64,000 bases of DNA from assembly GCF_003709565.1 (NCBI RefSeq), contig NZ_QNRC01000018.1:1-64000 (forward strand). The letters are read 5' to 3'. The DNA comes from Paracoccus sigandri. GTDB lineage: Bacteria > Pseudomonadota > Alphaproteobacteria > Rhodobacterales > Rhodobacteraceae. Shown here piece by piece: positions 43,898-55,360 of this stretch. The notes under the pieces are model-generated. The model ran no database searches. It saw only the letters and a list, made by a program, of their open reading frames with translations, and was not told the DNA's origin. A program made the position numbers and the translations under genes. Within the stretch, counting starts at the first letter, position 1. The number at the start of each line of letters is the position of its first letter.

Positions 43898-45867
43898 TGC
43901 GCCGCCACCTTCTGTTCCGCGCCCGGAAAGACCTGCGCATCCTCGATCTTCAGCGTCGCCTTGATGCGGCCCTTGCGGCCGTCCTCGTAGGTCACCTCGG
44001 TTTCCGTGTAGATGCTGGGCGAGCCGTCATAGAGCGCGCCGACCAGGTCGGCGAATTTCTCGCTGATGACGGCGCGGCGGACCTTGCGGGTGCGGGTCAT
44101 CTCGCCGTCGTCGGGGTCCAGTTCCTTGTGCAGCACCAGGAAGCGGTGGATCTGGCAGCCCGACAGCATCGCATCCTCGGCGATGGATCGGTTGACCTCC
44201 TCGACATGGCTCTTGATCGTCGCATAGACCTGCGGATGGCCCGCCAGTTCCTGGTAGGAGGCATAGGCGATGTTGTTCCGCTCGGCCCAGTTGCCGACGG
44301 CGCCCAGGTCGATATTGATCATCGCGGTGCAATAGTCGCGGCCGTTGCCGATCACCACGGCTTCCAGGATGTTGGGATAGAACTTCAGCTTGTTCTCGAC
44401 ATATTTGGGCGCGAACATGCTGCCATCGGCCATCTTGCCCACGTCCTTGGCGCGGTCGATGATGCGCAGATGGCCGCTGCCCGGCTCGAAGAAGCCGGCA
44501 TCGCCCGTCGCCACCCAGCCCTGCGCATCCTTGGTCGATGCCGTGCTTTCGGGATTGTTGAAATATTCCACGAAGGTGCCGGGGCCGCGATAGAAGACCT
44601 CGCCGTTCTCGGCGATCTTCACCTCGACGCCGGGGCTGGGCACGCCCACCGTGTCCGAGCGCACCTGCCCGTCGGGCTGCTGGGTGATGAAGACCGAGGC
44701 CTCGGTCTGGCCGTAGAGCTGCTTCAGGTTGATCCCCAGGCTGCGGTAGAAATCGAAGATCTCGGGGCCGATCGCCTCGCCGGCGGTATAGCCGACGCGG
44801 ATGCGGCTGAACCCCAGCGTGTTCTTCAGCGGGCCATAGACGAGGAATTTCCCCAGCGCGTAAGAGATCCGGTCGCCGAACCCGACCGGCTGGCCGTCCA
44901 GCAGCGCCGGGCCGACGCGGCGGGCGACAGCCATGAAATGGCGGAACAGGCGCTGCTTCAGGCGGCTGGCATCCTCCATGCGGATCATCACGCTGGTCAG
45001 CTGGCCCTCGAAGACGCGGGGCGGGGCGAAGAAATAGGTCGGGCCGATCTCGCGCAGGTCGGTCATCATCGTCTGCGCGCTTTCGGGGCAGTTGACGGTG
45101 AAGCCCGCCGAATAGGCCTGCGCGATGGAAAAGATGAAATCGCCGACCCAGGCCATCGGCAGATAGGCCAGGACCTCTTCCTTCTCGGTCAGGCGGTCGA
45201 ATTCGCAGGTATTGCGGCCGGTCTCGATGATGTTGCGGTTCGACAGCACCACGCCCTTGGGCTTGCCGGTCGTCCCCGAGGTATACAGCATCACGCAGGT
45301 GTCGTCGTAGCCCAAGGCGGCGATGCGGCCGTCCAGCTCGTCGCCCAGGCGCGCCGCGGCGGCGCGGCCCTCGGCCTGAACGTCGGCCAGGGCGTTCATG
45401 TGGCTGTGGTCGTATTTGCGCATCCCGCGCTTGTCGGTATAGACGATATGCTCGATCGCGGGGGCGCGGGCGCCAACCTCCAGCACCTTGTCGACCTGTT
45501 CCTGGTCGCCGCAGATCACGAAGCGCGCGCCGCAATGGTCCAGCACATAGGCCATCTCTTCGGCGACGGCGTCCTGATACAGCGGCACCGGCACCGCGCC
45601 GCACATCTGCGCGGCCACCATCGCCCAGTAGTGGGCCGGACGGTTGCGCCCGATCACCGCGACATAATCGCCCTGCCGCAGTCCCAGCACCAGGAAACCC
45701 AGCGCCAGCGCGCGGATCTCGTCGGCGGCCTCGGCCCAGGTCCAGCTTTGCCAGATCCCGAATTCCTTCTCGCGATAGGCGGGCCGGTTGCCGAAACGGG
45801 CCACATTCCGCGCCAGCAGCGCGGGAACAGAGTGCAATTCGCCCCGGGGCGCCTGCCGTTCGGTCAT
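43894..45867 (-). CDS. Long-chain-type acyl-CoA synthetase (AMP-binding)
   Basis: This 657-residue adenylate-forming enzyme activates a carboxylic acid to its CoA thioester. It has the AMP-binding motif YTSGTTGKPKGVVLSNRN (P-loop), the motif LYGQTEASVFIT, and the aspartate motif WVATGDAGFFEPGSGHLRIIDRAKD. The C-terminal catalytic lysine lies in TRTRKVRRAVISEKF or the following GRKGRIKATLK. Length and domain order match the long-chain branch. First gene of the operon with LivG, LivH, LivM, binding protein, LivF and a PaaK-like enzyme; GGGAGGA precedes its ATG. It diverges from a two-component system. Confidence 0.9.
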   Translation of the reverse strand: MTERQAPRGELHSVPALLARNVARFGNRPAYREKEFGIWQSWTWAEAADEIRALALGFLVLGLRQGDYVAVIGRNRPAHYWAMVAAQMCGAVPVPLYQDAVAEEMAYVLDHCGARFVICGDQEQVDKVLEVGARAPAIEHIVYTDKRGMRKYDHSHMNALADVQAEGRAAAARLGDELDGRIAALGYDDTCVMLYTSGTTGKPKGVVLSNRNIIETGRNTCEFDRLTEKEEVLAYLPMAWVGDFIFSIAQAYSAGFTVNCPESAQTMMTDLREIGPTYFFAPPRVFEGQLTSVMIRMEDASRLKQRLFRHFMAVARRVGPALLDGQPVGFGDRISYALGKFLVYGPLKNTLGFSRIRVGYTAGEAIGPEIFDFYRSLGINLKQLYGQTEASVFITQQPDGQVRSDTVGVPSPGVEVKIAENGEVFYRGPGTFVEYFNNPESTASTKDAQGWVATGDAGFFEPGSGHLRIIDRAKDVGKMADGSMFAPKYVENKLKFYPNILEAVVIGNGRDYCTAMINIDLGAVGNWAERNNIAYASYQELAGHPQVYATIKSHVEEVNRSIAEDAMLSGCQIHRFLVLHKELDPDDGEMTRTRKVRRAVISEKFADLVGALYDGSPSIYTETEVTYEDGRKGRIKATLKIEDAQVFPGAEQKVAAQ

Positions 45868-46068
45868 GTATCCTCCCTGTCGCGCCGGTTGCGCGTCGCG
45901 CCGCAGGGGTCCCCCTCCCCTTCGGCTGCCCGCAATCTCACCGGCAATCTTTGCCGCAGTTTTGCCTGATTCCAACAAAATGTTACAGACTTCCGCCGGC
46001 GCCGCCGCGATGCTAACCCTGCCCGCGAGAGAGGAGATCGACATGCGCCCCCAGACCGGCCCAAGACC

Positions 46069-47943
46069 ATGATTTCCGACCAGCTTCGGACGGAACTGAC
46101 GCGCTCGGGGCTGAACCTGATCGGCCAGGCGCTGTCGATCTTCGATGCCGGATTGCGGCTGGCCGTGGCCAATCGCCAGTACCAGGCGATGTTCGAGCTG
46201 CCCGAGGAACTGACCCGCCCCGGCGCCAGCTTCGAGGACACGATCCGCTTCCTGGTCCGGCGCGGCGAATACGGGCCGCAGGACGACCCCGAGGCCGCCG
46301 TGGCCCTGCGCGTGGCCCAGGCCCGCACCTTCCAGCCGCATTACTTCGAACGCGAGCGCGCCAATGGCCGCTGGATCGCGGTCGAGGGCGCGCCGCTGTC
46401 GCAGGGCGGCTGGATCGCGGTCTATACCGACATCACCCCGATCAAGCGGCAAGAGGCGCTGCTGCGCGCCCATTCGGCCGAACTGTCCGAGCAGGTGCTG
46501 GAAAACGCCGAGCGCCTGGCCGCCGCCAACCGCGAACTGGCCGCGACCAACGCCGCCCTGCAGGAAACCCAGCGCGTCCTGACCCGCAACGAGGCCCGCA
46601 CCCGGCAGGTGACGGAAATGGTGCCCGCCCATATCGCCCATATGGACGCGGAATACCGCTATACCTTCTCGAACCGGCAGCTGCCGCTGGTCTTTCCCGG
46701 CGCCTCGGACCAGATCGTCGGGCGCCGCATCGAGGAGGCCCTGGGATCCGAGACCTTCACCCGCCTGCGCCCGCATCTGGACCGCGCGCTGTCGGGCGAG
46801 CCGCAGGTCTTCGAGATCACCCACCCGACCTCGGGCCGCCGCATCCGCATCGCGCTGACCCCGGACCGCGACGGGCATGGCGTCTATATCCTGTCCACCG
46901 ATGTCAGCGCCGAGGTGCAGGCCCGCGAGGCGCTGGCCCATGCCTCGCGCCGGTCGCTGGCCGCGCAGCTGACCTCGGGTCTGGCGCATGATTTCGGCAA
47001 CCTGCTGACCATCATCCTGGCGCTTCAGGGCCGGCTGCAGGCGATGGATCTGCCCGAGGCCGCGCAGGTCGATGTCGAGGCGACGCTGAGCGCCGCCCGC
47101 CGCGGCGTGGCGCTGCTGGACCGGCTGGCGCGGATCAGCGCCCCGCGGGAACCCTCGTTCCAGCCCACCGACCTGCCGGCCCTGCTGCGCGACCTGGGCT
47201 CGATGGCGCGCCCCTCGCTGACCGAGGGGACGGTGCTGGACATCCGCATGGACCTGCCGCCCGGCCCGCTGCTTCTGGATCCCGGCGCGCTGCAGGATTC
47301 GCTGCTGAACCTGATCCTGAACGCCGATGCCGCCATGGCCGGCCCCGGCCGGATCACCCTCAGCGCCCGCACCAGCGGCGACTGGATCGAGATCTCGGTC
47401 GAGGATACAGGCCCCGGCTTCTCGGACGAGGCGCTGCGCCGCGCGACCGAGCCCTTCTATTCGACCAAGAAGGGACAGGGCTCGGGCCTCGGGCTGTCGA
47501 TGGTCTATGACCAGACCAAGCTGGCCGACGGCACCCTGCGGCTGGGCAATACCGCGCATGGCGCCCGCGTCAGCCTGCGCCTGCCGCTGCGCCCGGTCGC
47601 CCCGCAGATGGTGCTGCTGGTCGAGGACGACGACACCATCCGGGCCGAGGTCCGCTCGATGCTGACCGGGCTGGGCCATTCGGTGATCGAGGCCGCCAGC
47701 CTGTCCGAGGCCCGCGCCCTGACCGACCTGCCCGGCCTCAGCCTGGTGCTTTCGGACATCCAGCTCGGCGACGGGCTGGGCCGGGACCTGGTCGGCGGCC
47801 CGCTGCCGGCGCTGCTGATGACCTCGCTGCAGCCGGGCGACCCGCTGCGCGCGGATCCCGGCTGCCCGGTGCTGACCAAGCCCTTCACCGCCACCCGCCT
47901 CGCCGCCGCCCTGGCCGAGGCGGCACCCAAGGATCCCGCATGA
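46069..47943 (+). CDS. Hybrid PAS sensor histidine kinase
   Basis: This 624-residue kinase has no membrane segment. Domains in order: a PAS-type sensor (1-130), a coiled coil with repeated RxLAAANRELAATNAAL (145-185), a second PAS (190-290), and the phospho-accepting histidine in LAHDFGNLLTIILAL. A HATPase domain follows with N-box LLNLILNADAAM, DTGPGF and GSGLGLSMVY, then a receiver domain from about 525 with the phospho-acceptor in LVLSDIQLG. It overlaps the response-regulator gene by four bases and diverges from the ABC operon, which it may control. Confidence 0.88.
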   Translation: MISDQLRTELTRSGLNLIGQALSIFDAGLRLAVANRQYQAMFELPEELTRPGASFEDTIRFLVRRGEYGPQDDPEAAVALRVAQARTFQPHYFERERANGRWIAVEGAPLSQGGWIAVYTDITPIKRQEALLRAHSAELSEQVLENAERLAAANRELAATNAALQETQRVLTRNEARTRQVTEMVPAHIAHMDAEYRYTFSNRQLPLVFPGASDQIVGRRIEEALGSETFTRLRPHLDRALSGEPQVFEITHPTSGRRIRIALTPDRDGHGVYILSTDVSAEVQAREALAHASRRSLAAQLTSGLAHDFGNLLTIILALQGRLQAMDLPEAAQVDVEATLSAARRGVALLDRLARISAPREPSFQPTDLPALLRDLGSMARPSLTEGTVLDIRMDLPPGPLLLDPGALQDSLLNLILNADAAMAGPGRITLSARTSGDWIEISVEDTGPGFSDEALRRATEPFYSTKKGQGSGLGLSMVYDQTKLADGTLRLGNTAHGARVSLRLPLRPVAPQMVLLVEDDDTIRAEVRSMLTGLGHSVIEAASLSEARALTDLPGLSLVLSDIQLGDGLGRDLVGGPLPALLMTSLQPGDPLRADPGCPVLTKPFTATRLAAALAEAAPKDPA

Positions 47944-48641
47944 CCGACGCGCCCCTGATCGCGATTCTGGACGACGAGCCGGAAATCCGCCGCCTGCTCT
48001 CCTCGGCGCTGGAGGAGGCGGGCTTCCGCACCACCGCCTTCGCCCGCGCCACCGAATTCGAGGCCGCCCTGCGCCGCATCACCCCCGATGCCTGCCTGAT
48101 CGACCTGGGCCTGCCCGACCGCGACGGGCTGGCGCTGGTCCACCGGCTGGCCACCGAATCCGGCGCCGCGATCATCATCATCTCGGGGCGCGCGCAGGTG
48201 CAGGACCGGGTGACGGGGCTGGAGCTGGGCGCCGACGACTACATCATCAAGCCCTTCGAGCCCGCCGAGGTCATCGCCCGCATCCGCGCCCGCCTGCGCC
48301 GCCCGGCCCAGCCCGCCGGCCGCGCCAACCAGACCGTCCGCTTCGCCGGCTGGACCGCCGATTTCGACCGCTACATGCTGACCGCCCCGGACGGCGCCGA
48401 AACCCCGCTCAGCCATGCCGAGGCCGAGGTCTTGCGCATGTTCACCGACAATCCGCGCCGGCTGATCACCCGCGGCCAGATGCTGGAAACCCTGGGCGGC
48501 GCGGCGGGCGACAGCTTCGACCGGGCCATGGACGTCCGCATCTCGCGGCTGCGCACCAAGCTGGGCGAGGACCCGAAGAACCCGCGCCTGATCAAGACGA
48601 TCTACGGCGCGGGCTATATCTTCCTGGCCGAGATCGCCTGA
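47940..48641 (+). CDS. OmpR-family response regulator
   Basis: This 233-residue DNA-binding regulator has a receiver domain (phospho-acceptor in ACLIDLGLPDRDG, switch lysine in DDYIIKPFEP). The winged-helix output domain has the typical MDVRISRLRTKLGEDPKNPRLIKTIYGAGYIF end. It is translationally coupled to the hybrid kinase and is its likely partner. Target genes are not shown by the sequence; the neighbouring transporter and aldehyde dehydrogenase operons are candidates. Confidence 0.9.
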   Translation: MTDAPLIAILDDEPEIRRLLSSALEEAGFRTTAFARATEFEAALRRITPDACLIDLGLPDRDGLALVHRLATESGAAIIIISGRAQVQDRVTGLELGADDYIIKPFEPAEVIARIRARLRRPAQPAGRANQTVRFAGWTADFDRYMLTAPDGAETPLSHAEAEVLRMFTDNPRRLITRGQMLETLGGAAGDSFDRAMDVRISRLRTKLGEDPKNPRLIKTIYGAGYIFLAEIA

Positions 48642-48649
48642 CCGCCCCC

Positions 48650-48728
48650 GCTTTCATCGTGGCCGCTTTCATCTTGGCCCAAATATCCCGGGGGGGTCGC
48701 CGGAACGGCGACGGGGGCAGAGCCCCCA
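48650..48728 (+). repeat. Dispersed intergenic repeat, copy 5
   Basis: This is the fullest copy: GCTTTCATCGTGGCC is followed at once by its near-duplicate GCTTTCATCTTGGCC, then CAAATATCCCGGGGGGGTC. The hairpins GTCGCC-GGAA-CGGCGAC and GGGGGC-AGA-GCCCCC follow. It lies between the converging response regulator and aldehyde dehydrogenase genes and could act as a two-way terminator. Confidence 0.65.
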
Positions 48729-48741
48729 GCGCCCTCCGACG

Positions 48742-50193
48742 TCAGGCGTCGCGGTCCCAGCCCGAGATGAACTTGGAATCCATGAATTCCTCGATCCCCC
48801 AGACGCCGCCCTCGCGCGCCCGCCCCGACGCACCGACGCCGCCGAAGGCCGATCCCGCGCCGCGCGGCTCGCCGTTCATCTCGACCATGCCCGCCCGCAG
48901 CCGCCGCGCCAGCCGGTTGCGCCGCGCGCCGTCCTGCGACTGGACATAGTTGGTCAGCCCGTAGATCGTGTCATTGGCGATCTCGACCGCCTCGTCCTCG
49001 CTGTCGAAGGGGATGATCGACAGGACCGGGCCGAAGATCTCCTGCCGGGCGATGGTCATGTCGTTCGTCACGTCGGCAAAGACCGTCGGGCGCACGAAAT
49101 AGCCGCGGTTGACGCCCTCGGGCAGGCCGGGGCCGCCCGCGACCAGCCGCGCGCCCTCATCGATGCCCGCCTGGATCAGGTCCTGGATCTTGTCCCATTG
49201 CTGCTTGCTGACCACCGGCCCGATATGCCGGCCCGGCTGGTGGGCGGTGGCCACCGCGGTCTCCTGGGCCACCGTCGCCGCCGTCTCGACCGCCCGATCA
49301 TAGACCGAGCGCTCGACAAGCATCCGTGTCGGCGCGTTGCAGGACTGGCCGCTGTTGTTGAAGCAATGCCGCGCGCCGCGCCGGACAGCCTCGTCGTCGG
49401 CATCGGCAAAGACCAGGTTCGCCCCCTTGCCGCCCAGTTCCAGCACCACCTTCTTCTGCGTATCGGCGGCCGCCTTGGTGATGGCGATGCCCGCGCGGGT
49501 CGAGCCGGTGAAGCTGATCATCTCGACGTCGGGATGAACCGAAAGCTGCGTGCCCACGCCCGGCCCGTCGCCATTGACCATGTTGTAGACGCCCTTCGGC
49601 AGCCCGGCCTCGTCCAGGATCTCGGTCCAGACGATCGAGGACAGCGGCGCGATCTCGGACGGCTTCAGCACCACCGTGTTCCCCGCCAGAAGCGCCGGGA
49701 TCACCTTCAGCGTCACCTGGTTCATCGGCCAGTTCCAGGGGGTGATCAGGCCGACCACGCCGACCGGCTCCCACGCGACCATGGTGGTCGGCGCATGATC
49801 GCCAAGCGGGCGGATGAATTCGAAATCCCGGAAGGCGGTGATGAAGTTCTGGATGTGATAGATGCCCGCGCCGGTCTGGTCCCCCAGCGCCATGTCCTGC
49901 GGCGCGCCCATCTCGGAGGTGATCGCGGCGGCCATGTCGGGCGCGCGGCGCTTGTAGATTTCCAGGATCTTCTCGACATAAGCCAGCCGTTCGGAGGCCG
50001 GGACCGCCGACCAGGCCGGGAAGGCCGCCTTCGCCGCCACCACCGCGCGATCCGTATCGGCCTGGTCGCCCAGGCTGATGACCGCCACCGGCTCCTCGGT
50101 CGAGGGGTCGATGACCTCCAGGTCCTTCGGCCGGGCCGGGTCCACCCAGGCACCGTCGATATAGAATTTGCGCTTGTCCATGATCTCGGTCAT
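48742..50193 (-). CDS. Aldehyde dehydrogenase family protein
   Basis: This NAD(P)-dependent enzyme of 483 residues oxidises an aldehyde to its acid. Conserved parts are the cofactor region PWNWPMNQVTLKVIPALLAGNTVVLKPSE, FTGSTRAGIAI, the general base in ELGGKGANLVF, and the catalytic cysteine in NNSGQSCNAPTRM. It ends with the oligomerisation tail. ATG at 50193 gives MTEIMDKRKFYIDG. It is convergent with the response regulator. The substrate is not evident; proximity to two acyl-CoA ligases suggests the same pathway. Confidence 0.92.
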   Translation of the reverse strand: MTEIMDKRKFYIDGAWVDPARPKDLEVIDPSTEEPVAVISLGDQADTDRAVVAAKAAFPAWSAVPASERLAYVEKILEIYKRRAPDMAAAITSEMGAPQDMALGDQTGAGIYHIQNFITAFRDFEFIRPLGDHAPTTMVAWEPVGVVGLITPWNWPMNQVTLKVIPALLAGNTVVLKPSEIAPLSSIVWTEILDEAGLPKGVYNMVNGDGPGVGTQLSVHPDVEMISFTGSTRAGIAITKAAADTQKKVVLELGGKGANLVFADADDEAVRRGARHCFNNSGQSCNAPTRMLVERSVYDRAVETAATVAQETAVATAHQPGRHIGPVVSKQQWDKIQDLIQAGIDEGARLVAGGPGLPEGVNRGYFVRPTVFADVTNDMTIARQEIFGPVLSIIPFDSEDEAVEIANDTIYGLTNYVQSQDGARRNRLARRLRAGMVEMNGEPRGAGSAFGGVGASGRAREGGVWGIEEFMDSKFISGWDRDA

Positions 50194-50353
50194 CGGGTTC
50201 TCCTGTCTTGCGGTCGTGGCGGAGGGTGGCACCCCGTCCCGCCGGCTGCAAGGCCCCCGCCCCAACGTCCCGCCGCGGCGGTGCGAGTCACTGGCATTTC
50301 CCCGCGGCGCGCCTATGTTGTGGCCGAGGCAACCAACCGAAAGGACGCGCCCC

Positions 50354-51010
50354 ATGTCCCTGCGTATCAACGACACCGCCCCCGATTTCACCGCGAATTC
50401 GACCGAGGGCGAGATCCGATTCCATGAATGGCTGGGCGACAGCTATGCCATCATCTTCAGCCATCCGCGGGACTTCACGCCGGTCTGCACGACCGAATTC
50501 GGCGCCGTCGCGCAGCTGATCCCGGAATTCGAGAAGCGCAACACCAAGGTCATCGGCGTCTCGGTCGATTCGGTCGACGACCACCAGAAATGGAAGCGCG
50601 ACATCGAATCCGTCGCCGGCACGCCCGCGAATTTCGCGGTCATCGACGACAGCGACCTGACCGTGGCCAAGGCCTTCAACATGCTGCCCGCCGACTATTA
50701 CCTGCCGACCGAGGGCCGCACGCCGCAGCATTCGGCCACCGTGCGGACCGTCTTCATCATCGGCCCGGACAAGAAGATCCGCCTGACCATGACCTATCCG
50801 ATGTCGGTCGGCCGCAACTTCGCCGAGATCCTGCGCGCGCTGGACGCGGTGCAGAAGACCGACGGCGTGCCCCTGGCCACGCCCGCGAACTGGGTGCCCG
50901 GCCAGGACGTGATCGTGGCCCTGGCGCTGGACGACAAGGCGGCCGAGGAGAAATACGGCGCGCTGGACATCAAGCTGCCCTATCTGCGCTATGCCAAGGA
51001 CCCGGCCTAG
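50354..51010 (+). CDS. 1-Cys peroxiredoxin (Prx6 type)
   Basis: This 218-residue thiol peroxidase has the Prx6 active site SHPRDFTPVCTTEFGAV (peroxidatic Cys near residue 45). The family's long C-terminal arm includes TPANWVPGQDVIVALALDDKAAEEKYG. No resolving cysteine is seen, so an external thiol must reduce it. The start ATG follows GAAAGGACG. It diverges from the aldehyde dehydrogenase gene with a 160-base gap that holds both promoters. Confidence 0.93.
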   Translation: MSLRINDTAPDFTANSTEGEIRFHEWLGDSYAIIFSHPRDFTPVCTTEFGAVAQLIPEFEKRNTKVIGVSVDSVDDHQKWKRDIESVAGTPANFAVIDDSDLTVAKAFNMLPADYYLPTEGRTPQHSATVRTVFIIGPDKKIRLTMTYPMSVGRNFAEILRALDAVQKTDGVPLATPANWVPGQDVIVALALDDKAAEEKYGALDIKLPYLRYAKDPA

Positions 51011-51028
51011 GCCCGGCGCGAACCACAT

Positions 51029-51054
51029 GGAACGGCGGGCCATCCCGCCGTTCC
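51029..51054. terminator. Two-way hairpin between peroxiredoxin and glycosyltransferase
   Basis: GGAACGGCGGG (51029-51039) and CCCGCCGTTCC (51044-51054) are perfect 11-bp arms around CCAT. It sits between convergent genes, 18 bases after the peroxiredoxin stop and one base before the other stop. There is no strong T-tract. Confidence 0.6.
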
Positions 51055-51055
51055 G

Positions 51056-51997
51056 CTAGCGCGCCGCAGCGGCGGCCTTTTCCAGGTATTCCCGCGCCAC
51101 GACCTCGTTCATGTAGCGCACCACCTTGCGCCGAACGCAGTATTTCCGCTGCATCGTCAGCTGGCCCAGGACCTGCTTGCGTTCCCGGTTGAACAGCGAA
51201 AGCCGGCGGCGAATGCTGATCGGACGCCGCGGGGGCAGGAGGTCGGCGATCCGGTCCGCGTGAAACTGCCAGATCTGCGCCAGGTTGGTCTGCCAGTTCC
51301 ACGGCTTGTTGTTGACGACATAATGCAGCACGGCCGGGTGATGCGGAAAATCCTCGGGCCGCTTGTAGCTGGCAGGATCGGAATACACGTTGAAACGCAG
51401 GGGCAGCAAGGTCATGCGGTCCCGGGCGACGATGTTGATCGCCGACTGGTCCTCGCTCAGCAGCGGTTTCTGCGGGTCCGAAAGGCAGGCGACGCACAGA
51501 TCGGCCACCTTCTCGGCGCGCCAGACCGGCAGGTTCATGACCAGCAGCCCCGCATTCACATAGCTGCCGATGACATGCCCGGTCGCGTTCACCTCGATCG
51601 GGTCGGGGCTGGGGCAAGGCACCGCCGCGACGATATTCCGCCCCAGTTCGACCTCATTAAGCGGGCTCAGGTCGTCCATCACCACCATGTCGCAATCCAT
51701 GTAGATCACGCGATCCTCGGCCGGAAACAGTTGCGGGATCAGCAGGCGAAGATAGGTGCTGCATGTCAGGTGACGGCGCTTGACCATCAGACCGGAAAAG
51801 GCCGTTTCGCCCACCTCGACCCGTTGGATATCGACCTGCAGCCGTTCGGCAAGCCGGTCGATGCGCGCGCGGTTTTCGGGCGAGATGCCCATATCGAGCA
51901 CCGCAAAGCGCGCATCCGGGTTGTGAAATGCCGCCGAGGCGACAAGCACCAGCACGCCGGGGACGTAATTGTCGTCAGAGCCTGTGATGATAAGCAT
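51056..51997 (-). CDS. Family 8-type glycosyltransferase
   Basis: This 313-residue protein resembles the GT8 family (LgtC/GspA-like sugar transferases). It has the nucleotide-sugar start LIITGSDDNYVPGVLVLVASA, the DxD-type motif VIYMDCDMVVMDDLSPL, GSYVNAGLLVMNLPVWR and SEDQSAINIV. The basic C-terminal region is rich in Arg. ATG at 51997 is chosen; a TTG three codons upstream is closer to an AGGA. Acceptor and sugar are unknown. It follows another glycosyltransferase-like gene, so the pair may decorate a surface glycan. Confidence 0.82.
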   Translation of the reverse strand: MLIITGSDDNYVPGVLVLVASAAFHNPDARFAVLDMGISPENRARIDRLAERLQVDIQRVEVGETAFSGLMVKRRHLTCSTYLRLLIPQLFPAEDRVIYMDCDMVVMDDLSPLNEVELGRNIVAAVPCPSPDPIEVNATGHVIGSYVNAGLLVMNLPVWRAEKVADLCVACLSDPQKPLLSEDQSAINIVARDRMTLLPLRFNVYSDPASYKRPEDFPHHPAVLHYVVNNKPWNWQTNLAQIWQFHADRIADLLPPRRPISIRRRLSLFNRERKQVLGQLTMQRKYCVRRKVVRYMNEVVAREYLEKAAAAAR

Positions 51998-52030
51998 GGA
52001 AAGCAATCGTCCTGACCAACCGTGTAAACG

Positions 52031-52813
52031 TCACTCTCCGGCCCATGCCCGGCGGAGCCAGTCGACGTTTCCGACGCGGCGGTACCACTTGCCTCCTTTT
52101 CCGGCAAGGACCTCCGCCATCTTCGGGGCGCCTGCGAAAAGCACAATCCTGGCATCGGCAGGACAGCGCGGCTCGCTCAGATAGCTGCGCAACCCCCGGC
52201 CGACGCAATCGTTCTTGAAACTGACGCACCAGCCGCGCGGCCAGTAGCCAAGCTTGCCCTGCCGGTCAAGCAGATCGCTGACCATCTGCTGTTCATGTTC
52301 ATAGCTGGCGGCGGCGGCGATCGGGTCGGCCAGATAGGTTTCCAGGATCTCGGCATGGTTCCCGATCCGGAAGCGGAACACCGAGGTATTGCCGACCATG
52401 TGCAGGAACCTGTCGCGCGCCGGACGCAGGCGACGCAGCGGCTTGGGGCGGAACAGGTCATCGTCGCGGATGATCAGCACCTCTCCGGGCAGGCTGAAGA
52501 AAGGATCCAGCCCGCCCACGATCACCAGATCGAGGTCCAGAAACAGCGCCGTGCCCTGCAGCCCGCCCAGGTCGCGCCTGAACAGGGACAGCTTGCGCCA
52601 GCGGGTATCCGCGCTGCCCTGGGGCAGGCCAAGATCCGGCAGCGGCATCGACGTGATCTGCGGGTCGAGGTCCCGCGCATCATCCGTGAAGCAGACGAAG
52701 CGAAACGGCCGCGCCAGGTTGCGGCGCACGCCATGGAAAAGGTTGTTCACATCCTGCGCCGTGTAGAGCGTTCCCCATTTCATGCAGAGGATGTTGACGG
52801 GGATGTCTGCCAT
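52031..52813 (-). CDS. Glycosyltransferase-like protein
   Basis: This 260-residue protein has features of nucleotide-sugar-dependent transferases: N-terminal VNILCMKWGTLYTAQDVNNLFHGVRRNL, the aspartate motif TALFLDLDLVIVGGLDPFF, and IRDDDLF plus a later FKNDCVGRGL segment. I cannot assign a donor or acceptor. It lies 33 bases upstream of the GT8-type gene on the same strand. Confidence 0.72.
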   Translation of the reverse strand: MADIPVNILCMKWGTLYTAQDVNNLFHGVRRNLARPFRFVCFTDDARDLDPQITSMPLPDLGLPQGSADTRWRKLSLFRRDLGGLQGTALFLDLDLVIVGGLDPFFSLPGEVLIIRDDDLFRPKPLRRLRPARDRFLHMVGNTSVFRFRIGNHAEILETYLADPIAAAASYEHEQQMVSDLLDRQGKLGYWPRGWCVSFKNDCVGRGLRSYLSEPRCPADARIVLFAGAPKMAEVLAGKGGKWYRRVGNVDWLRRAWAGE

Positions 52814-52892
52814 GCGTGCCCATCCTGCAGAATTCGCATCATCGCCACTGTGCCCCACCCGGAACATCGCCACAAGCGCGAGGGGATCACAG

Positions 52893-52923
52893 GAAAAAGC
52901 CCCGCACAAGGCGGGGCTTTTCC
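52893..52923. terminator. Bidirectional terminator at the end of pnp
   Basis: AAAAGCCCCGC (52895-52905) and GCGGGGCTTTT (52911-52921) are perfect arms with A-runs and T-runs on both sides. On the minus strand it ends pnp, 17 bases after its stop codon. On the plus strand it could stop read-through. Confidence 0.85.
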
Positions 52924-52939
52924 ACGAATCAACCGCCGA

Positions 52940-55081
<2,142 letters not shown>

Positions 55082-55307
55082 CTGATTTCCTCTGGCGACG
55101 CGCCGGCCCTTCCGGTCGCGTCCCGTGTCCTATGGCGGCCCCATTGCCGCCGCCCCGATCCTTTCGCATGTGCCCCGGGGCCGGGCCTCACGTCACAGAT
55201 TGGGGGGCCATACAGCAAAACAAGGGATTTGGGAAGCCAAAGCGGAAGCGCCGCCCCCTTGCGAATCGCGCCCCGCGCCACCGGCCCCCACGCCCCCCAG
55301 ACTCAAT

Positions 55308-55341
55308 GCAAAACGCCCGCGGCGGTGGCCACGGGCGTTTG
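55308..55341 (-). terminator. Intrinsic terminator of rpsO
   Basis: AAACGCCCG (55311-55319) and CGGGCGTTT (55332-55340) form the stem. On the minus strand GGGCGTTTTGC follows. It lies 20 bases after the rpsO stop, between rpsO and pnp, so some read-through is needed if pnp shares the rpsO promoter. Confidence 0.7.
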
Positions 55342-55360
55342 GACAGTCAACCGGATCGGG

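Noticed and set aside
45868-47679. Extension of the acyl-CoA synthetase frame upstream to 47679
   Set aside because: The added 600 residues are antisense to the hybrid kinase; the enzyme's start MTERQAPRGE at 45867 has a good ribosome-binding site.
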